Assembly (NCBI RefSeq): GCF_047501175.1
Contig: NZ_JBEQWH010000002.1
Location: 210,294-274,293 of the forward strand
Source of the DNA: Methanoprimaticola sp047501175
GTDB taxonomy: Archaea; Thermoplasmatota; Thermoplasmata; Methanomassiliicoccales; Methanomethylophilaceae
DNA length: 64,000 nucleotides
Reading direction: 5' to 3'
The notes beneath the pieces were generated by a model, which saw nothing but the letters and a program-made list of their open reading frames with translations, had not been told where the DNA came from and ran no database searches. The first letter of the stretch is position 1. Each line of letters opens with the position of its first letter. A program made the position numbers and the translations under genes. Shown piece by piece: positions 59,108-64,000 of the stretch.

Positions 59108-60427
59108 ATGCTAATCAGATTCAAGATAGGGAACTACGGCTCGTTCAAAGAAATTCAAGAACTGTCTATGACACCTGGCAGAACAGATGGACATCCCGAC
59201 CATCTGGACAGCGGAGGGAGTGTACCAGTGCTGCGTGCCGCAGCAATATACGGGGCCAATGCCTCCGGAAAATCGAATCTTGTCAAGGCACTGCGCGCGA
59301 TGAGATCATATGTCGTTCAGGATGATAAGGTTCCCGCCGACCGCTGTTTCAGACCGGATGAGAGGATGAGGAACATGCCCTCATATTTCGAGACAGAATT
59401 GGAAGTCAGAGGTCAACTGTACTCCTATGGCTTCGAATATATCGCGAACAGGCAGGAGGTCGTAGATGAATGGCTCTATAAGCTGTATGTCGACAGAGAG
59501 AGCGAAATCGTCTTCCAAAGGACCGGTAAGAGGATTGAACACCGCTTCAAGGGACAGGAGAAGCAGAGATTGGATGTCTATGCGGAGGACACTGTGAACA
59601 ATGAGGACAGACTGTTCCTGAATGTTATGGGAAGGAGATCTCGTCCTTCTGAGGGGGACATCGGTATTTTCAACGATGTGTATGACTGGTTCAGGAACAG
59701 CCTCTGCTTCATAGACACCGACTATCCGTTCAACCCGGAGGTTCTGATCTCCGATGAGGATTTTGAGAGATTGAACCGCGTCATCTCCACGTTCGGCACC
59801 GGCATAAACAGCATCGGATATGCCCATAGGGAGAATATCGACGAAGCTCTGCCCCCAGGATTTGTGAGCAGACTGAAGAGGAACCTCAGCTCGCAGGACA
59901 CTGCTGGAAGCATGAGGCTGGGATACAATCGCTATGCCAGTGTGAACAATTACAGAGTATCTCTTGTCGATGACAGGGTGGTCTTCGACGAGATTGTCTA
60001 TCGCCACAACGGGGAAACTGTCGCCTATCGCCCAGATGAGGAATCCGATGGAACAAGGAAACTCTATGGCCTGTTAGCATCGGTGTTCATTGGAAACAAG
60101 GATTCGACATTCATCATCGACGAACTGGATACCAGCCTGCATCCGCAACTCACGTTCAGATTCGTGAAGATGTTCCTGGAGAGCGGATTGTCCGGCAGAT
60201 CCCAGATGATATTCACCACCCATGAATCATCCCTGATGGATTTTCAATTGCTCAGACGTGACGAAATCTGGTTCATAGAGAAGGATCCAGAAGGACGCTC
60301 CGAAATATACTCTCTGGAAGATTTCAACGAAAGGAGCGATCGCCGTATTGAAAAGGCATATCGTGAGGGTAGATACGGAGGTGTGCCCGTGTTCTCGACC
60401 ATCTTCCCTACGGGGAAGGACGAATGA
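59108..60427 (+). CDS. AAA15-type ATPase, RloA/AbiLi-like
   Basis: A 439-residue ABC/SMC-type ATPase of the OLD/AAA15 kind. It begins IRFKIGNYGSFKEIQELSM, has Walker A YGANASGKSNLVKALRAM, a late Walker B TFIIDELDTSLHPQL, and FTTHESSLMD. Together with the overlapping RloB-like gene it matches the AbiL (RloA-RloB) abortive-infection pair. The start at ATG 59108 is preferred to an upstream TTG. The lower GC than the rest of the window supports horizontal origin. Confidence 0.85.
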   Translation: MLIRFKIGNYGSFKEIQELSMTPGRTDGHPDHLDSGGSVPVLRAAAIYGANASGKSNLVKALRAMRSYVVQDDKVPADRCFRPDERMRNMPSYFETELEVRGQLYSYGFEYIANRQEVVDEWLYKLYVDRESEIVFQRTGKRIEHRFKGQEKQRLDVYAEDTVNNEDRLFLNVMGRRSRPSEGDIGIFNDVYDWFRNSLCFIDTDYPFNPEVLISDEDFERLNRVISTFGTGINSIGYAHRENIDEALPPGFVSRLKRNLSSQDTAGSMRLGYNRYASVNNYRVSLVDDRVVFDEIVYRHNGETVAYRPDEESDGTRKLYGLLASVFIGNKDSTFIIDELDTSLHPQLTFRFVKMFLESGLSGRSQMIFTTHESSLMDFQLLRRDEIWFIEKDPEGRSEIYSLEDFNERSDRRIEKAYREGRYGGVPVFSTIFPTGKDE

Positions 60428-61353
60428 GGCCTGTCGAAGAGAGGTTCAATCCTCATCGTAACATAAGATCCAGGACTGTGACCTCAAAATACATCATAGT
60501 GACAGAGGGTTACAGGACAGAGCAGATCTACTTCGATGCTCTGAGAGACAACAGATCCCTCACGGGGATATCGAGCCTGATCGAGATTGTACTCCTTCAA
60601 AGAGAGGTGATAGATGCTGGTCTAAGCCACCCGACCACACTCCTGAATCTTCTGGACGAGTATATGAGATGTGTTAGGTCCGGGCGCTACTCTGTCGATA
60701 TATTCCTGGAAGTGGCATGCAACTCCATAGGGACTCTATCCGACGTATCAAGGGCCGACAGAAGCATGAGCCTCTATCGTGATAAAGTAAGATCAGGATC
60801 GAAGAAGCATACAGATGAGAGTGGATTTGTGACAGATATCCCTTCAATGATTGAGACATGCATAGATGCAGCCCTCGAAACATTTCGCTGTCGTCCGCGG
60901 ATAGACCTGCCGGAGCTTATAGACTATCGTCCAGAAGTGGACAAGGTCTGTGTGATTGTGGATAGGGACAGAGATAACAGAGATGCTTCGGTGATGGATG
61001 ATTTTGTAAGAAGATGCAGACGCTGCGGCTACAGACCTTACATATCCAATCCATGTTTCGAGGTATGGCTCATGATGCATTTCGAGGAGTTTGATCTAAT
61101 CGACAGGAAAGAGCTCCTTCGGAACCCGATGATCTCGAACAAGAGATTCTCAGAGGTCGAGCTTGATCGCATCGTTCGCAATGTGAATCCCATCAACCAC
61201 TACAGTAAAACCGACTTCGACCCGGGCATGTTCATGCATAGGACCGATGAGGCAATCTCACGTAGCATGGGGTCATGTCATGATGTCAATCATCTCAAGG
61301 GAGAGATGGGTACGAATCTTGGAGAATTGCTGAATGAGATGCACGAAAGATGA
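60424..61353 (+). CDS. RloB-like protein, AbiLii-like
   Basis: A 309-residue RloB family protein: IIVTEGYRTEQIYFDAL at the N terminus (TOPRIM-like acidic motif), CVIVDRDRDNRD, and YISNPCFEVWLMMHFEEFD, then a C-terminal HLKGEMG segment. RloB proteins are the presumed toxic effectors controlled by the RloA ATPase. It overlaps the upstream stop by four bases (ATGA). Confidence 0.85.
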   Translation: MRPVEERFNPHRNIRSRTVTSKYIIVTEGYRTEQIYFDALRDNRSLTGISSLIEIVLLQREVIDAGLSHPTTLLNLLDEYMRCVRSGRYSVDIFLEVACNSIGTLSDVSRADRSMSLYRDKVRSGSKKHTDESGFVTDIPSMIETCIDAALETFRCRPRIDLPELIDYRPEVDKVCVIVDRDRDNRDASVMDDFVRRCRRCGYRPYISNPCFEVWLMMHFEEFDLIDRKELLRNPMISNKRFSEVELDRIVRNVNPINHYSKTDFDPGMFMHRTDEAISRSMGSCHDVNHLKGEMGTNLGELLNEMHER

Positions 61354-61522
61354 TCTGACCGATATTGACACGTTCTGTCATCTGAACGGATTCTCACATG
61401 TCCATGATGATTTCAGCATAGAGTTAGTTGTTTCAATGTCGCCGAATCATGATGTGTGCACACAAAAGACATGTCCCCCAATCCCATCACATGCACGAAG
61501 GATGCCTCTCAGACGCCCTTTG

Positions 61523-61845
61523 TCATCCTTCATAGATGAGCACCATGTCCTTCCTGATGGAATCGATGAACTCTTCGGATGCGCCGGTGGTCGTTATGTC
61601 CACATCCTTCCCAAGGACATCTTCAGGTCTGTCTCGAAATGACCGAGCTCGAAGTAGTCCTTGATGCGTCCGCTCTCGATGCAGAGGCCTATGTCACTAT
61701 CACCGTCCGCTTCCCCTCTCGCATAGGAACCGTAGACGTAGACCTTCGGAACCCCATAACGACGTGCTACAGGACCTACCTTGACAGCGATGTCATCCAA
61801 TGACAACACACCTTTTGCCCTCCTGCGACGGACCACATCGAGCAT
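61523..61845 (-). pseudogene. MNT-type nucleotidyltransferase, frameshifted
   Basis: The first 78 codons encode a minimal nucleotidyltransferase (VYVYGSYARGEADGDSDIGLCIE: the GSxxRG and DxD motifs). The frame then stops at 61594. Reading on in another phase from about 61615 gives LGKDVDITTTGASEEFID...IYEG with a TGA at 61523-61525. One C missing from TCCCTT explains the shift. A HEPN partner, usual for MNT antitoxins, is not seen next to it. Confidence 0.7.
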
Positions 61846-62108
61846 CGTCCCACCTCCTGGGGATGTATCTGCTTGAACATATTGATCGTCTCAGTATTGC
61901 ACATGGATCCCTCGACGATCATGCGGTCGTCGTGGACCCTGCATATGTTGATACGATCCTGCCGTATCCTCGGTGTGGGGTTGCACGAACGTTTGCTGGA
62001 TCGGAGGACCGTTCTGCACTTACCTGGTTGTACACAAAGAGGACTTCCTCGTCAGGGACAGGGTGCTTTCCCATGGGACCAGATGCGTCGCATCCGATCC
62101 CTCCCGGG

Positions 62109-63497
62109 TCACATCTCGCGGCCGCTCCCCCTCAGCAGAGAGGCCACCATACCGACGACGCACATCACCAGGCACACGCCGAACGAGATGTGCATGACAT
62201 CCACGAACACACCGTAGTTCTCCGGCACGAGGTTGTCCGCACCGCCCATGATCACGGATATGAACAGCATGGCCACGCCCATGCTGACCATCATCCCGGT
62301 CTGCCTCATGACGGACACCATGGCGGAGGCCTCGCTGGTCTCCTCCCTGGGGACGGAACCCATGATCACGGACGTGTTCGGGGCCGAGAACATGGACACG
62401 CCCAGCCCGACGGTTGCCATCGTCGCCAGGACGAGCGGGAGCTGGAGCTCCGTCCCGTACAGGAGGAAGGTGGCCACCCCGAGGCCGGTGAGCCCCATGC
62501 CCACGGTGGGCAGTATGCGCTTGTCCGCGAGCCTGTCGGACTTCCTTCCGAAGAACGGCGTGAGGAACGCCTGTATCGCGGCCTGCGTCAGCATGAGCAT
62601 CCCCGCCTCGGTGGCGGTGAGCGCGCCGATGCTCTGCAGGTAGAGTGCCATGAAGTACGAGATCGAGTAGGACGCGGCGTAGTTGAGGAACGCCGCGACG
62701 CACGATCCGGTGAACACCCTATTCTTGAAGAGCCTGACGTTCAGGAGGAAGTGGGGTATCCTCAGCTGTCTCCGGGCGAACAGCCCGAGGAGGACCACGC
62801 CCGCCGCCAGGGACACGAACGCCCACGTCTGGGGCATGTTTATCACGCCTCCCATCGCGAGCACTATCCCGAGGCCGTACAGCACCGAGCCCGACGCGTC
62901 GAACCTGGTCCCGGCGTCCGGGGAGATCTCGTGCCTGAACATGGTCATGGCGACGAAGGACATCACCGCCAGGGGGACGATCAGCAGGAACAGGGAGTGC
63001 CATCCGAAGAGGTCGTTCATCGCGCCGCCCACCGGGGGACCGGCGGCCAGGCCGATGTACACGCACATCGTCTGGAACCCTATGGCGCCTCCCCTCCTGT
63101 TCCCCGGGAAGACGTCGGTTATCAGGGAGATGCTGGTGGACGACAGCGATGCTGCGCCGGCACCCATGACCACGCGACATGCGATCAGCCATCCGAAGGA
63201 CGGCGAGAACATGGCCGCCACCGATGCGGCCAGGATCATCACGAGCCCTGCGAGGAACACCCTCTTCTTCCCGAATATGTCGGCCGCCTTGGACATCGGG
63301 ACCATGAACACCACGGAGGAAAGCAGGAACGCGGTGTTCACGTAGGCGAGCTGATGGGATCCGACGGAGAACTCGTTCCCGATGGACACCAGGGAGAGGT
63401 TCATCATCGTGCTCAGCAGAGGGGCTATGAAACCGGAGAGGCAGCACGCCAGTATGACTATCCTCCTCTCCGCCTCGGTGTACCCCCCTGCGACCAT
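62109..63497 (-). CDS. MFS transporter, DHA2-type drug efflux
   Basis: A 462-residue MFS protein with about fourteen helices. DHA2 features include LSTMMNLSLVSIGNEFSVG, SKAADIFGKKRVFLAG (motif A), GAGAASLSSTSISLITDVFPGNRRGGAIG and GLAAGPPVGGAMNDLFGWHSLF (motif C). It exports drugs or toxic compounds by proton exchange. A minus-strand TGTAAATA box (63522-63529) predicts a leaderless start at 63497; an ATG at 63506 is possible. Confidence 0.9.
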   Translation of the reverse strand: MVAGGYTEAERRIVILACCLSGFIAPLLSTMMNLSLVSIGNEFSVGSHQLAYVNTAFLLSSVVFMVPMSKAADIFGKKRVFLAGLVMILAASVAAMFSPSFGWLIACRVVMGAGAASLSSTSISLITDVFPGNRRGGAIGFQTMCVYIGLAAGPPVGGAMNDLFGWHSLFLLIVPLAVMSFVAMTMFRHEISPDAGTRFDASGSVLYGLGIVLAMGGVINMPQTWAFVSLAAGVVLLGLFARRQLRIPHFLLNVRLFKNRVFTGSCVAAFLNYAASYSISYFMALYLQSIGALTATEAGMLMLTQAAIQAFLTPFFGRKSDRLADKRILPTVGMGLTGLGVATFLLYGTELQLPLVLATMATVGLGVSMFSAPNTSVIMGSVPREETSEASAMVSVMRQTGMMVSMGVAMLFISVIMGGADNLVPENYGVFVDVMHISFGVCLVMCVVGMVASLLRGSGREM

Positions 63498-63506
63498 GGT
63501 ACGCAT

Positions 63507-63929
63507 CGAGAGGCCAACTGGTATTTACACTTAGGCTAGGGGACGATGGGGTGTCCTTCGGGGTCGTGTCCGCGGCAGGGTGCCGCATCTCCAGAATCCT
63601 AGGGATCCCTCATCCGACTATAATCGTCGGTGTTTTGAATATAATATTCGTGTCAGATGAATATAATGTCTGATACGAATGCACCGAATCGGATACGAAT
63701 CGTATCGGCCTCGATCGATCAAGGGGATGTCTGTGAGGGACACGGCATCGGCATGTCCGCATCCCATGTGAAAACATGCCGTTTTTCAGTTACTTCCGTC
63801 GAATCCACACAGGTCTACGACATATATGGACACTCTCATCGACGGCACAGACGCGATGGGACCGTGATCCGGAGAGAGGATCGGACCCGTATGCGTCTGG
63901 CCGGAATTGAAAATCCGGAGGAATCATAC
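63507..63929. promoter_or_regulatory. Intergenic region with GATACGAAT repeats
   Basis: About 420 bp without a gene. ATTCGTGTCAGA (63646-63657) and TCTGATACGAAT (63669-63680) form a 12-bp inverted repeat with one mismatch. A further GATACGAAT at 63692-63700 is 20 bp from the previous copy and is itself part of GATACG-AAT-CGTATC. These look like regulator binding sites for the MFS gene or for the gene starting at 63930. Confidence 0.5.
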
Positions 63930-64000
63930 ATGAAAACGAACAAAATGGAAGTCACGGGGGGGGGGCAGTGCAAGCTCAAACTCCTCGCGGCTGTCGCCGT
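63930..64000 (+). CDS. N terminus of an unidentified protein with a G10 tract (3' end outside window)
   Basis: A frame opens at ATG 63930 with a GGAGG site 8 nt upstream. It reads MKTNKMEVT, three Gly, then QCKLKLLAAVAV, which looks like the start of a signal peptide or membrane anchor. Codons 10-12 lie in a run of ten G (63956-63965). The rest is outside the window, so the product cannot be named. Confidence 0.55.
   Translation, partial: MKTNKMEVTGGGQCKLKLLAAVA

Overview
The window comes from a GC-rich methanogenic archaeon, most likely a host-associated Methanomassiliicoccales (Methanomethylophilaceae-type) genome. The basis is two tandem methanol:corrinoid methyltransferase operons (mtaCB), a RamA-type corrinoid activase, a coenzyme M biosynthesis operon (cysteate synthase, fused sulfopyruvate decarboxylase, a DUF39/marker-16 protein), an archaeal TATA-binding protein, ABCE1/Rli1, and archaeal promoters. 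At many genes a TATA box centred about 26-28 nt upstream implies leaderless mRNA. Every intact gene whose stop I checked ends in TGA. This fits a lineage that keeps TAG for pyrrolysine, although no Pyl-encoding gene lies here.

Layout. 1-4.2 kb: end of feoB with its small Cys-rich partner, rubredoxin, a Sel1-repeat protein, a decayed TnpB fragment, a CadC-like metal sensor and a TIGR04076 protein. 4.3-13.1 kb: a tight five-gene operon of Hsp70-vWA fusion, J-like/zinc-ribbon/Fn3-like protein, zinc-ribbon GTPase, GrpE-like factor and a lidless Hsp70. This is the most unusual system in the window. 13.2-21.9 kb: UspA, two mtaCB operons, then a divergent operon of a COG0523 GTPase, a His-rich protein and a RamA-like activase, a plausible metal-loading and reactivation module for the methanol methyltransferases. 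22-26 kb: a nitroreductase and a sulfonate/nitrate-type ABC importer whose substrate-binding protein appears circularly permuted. 26-31.7 kb: a six-gene coenzyme M operon.

32-49.3 kb is mostly housekeeping: SpeD-like protein, DUF362 ferredoxin, SWEET-like protein, a large Sel1 protein, LMW phosphatase, ThpR, three pilin-like genes, a cysteine desulfurase divergent from pyrD/pyrK around one TATA box, tRNA-Cys, tbp, a MATE pump and metG. 49.4-63.9 kb is mixed and more accessory: an AAA/DUF4143 ATPase behind a 33-bp-periodic repeat array and lacking its stop, a second MATE pump, ABCE1, a PHP protein, a CDF transporter with a Cys-rich tail, a second AAA/DUF4143 ATPase, an AbiL-like RloA/RloB pair, a frameshifted MNT nucleotidyltransferase, an MFS pump, and the start of a gene with a G10 tract. 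The RloAB/DUF4143/MNT stretch has lower GC and decayed fragments, as expected for a small defence or accessory island.

Names rest on reading translated motifs by eye; no database search was run. Start codons were chosen from Shine-Dalgarno or TATA spacing and overlap with the upstream gene.
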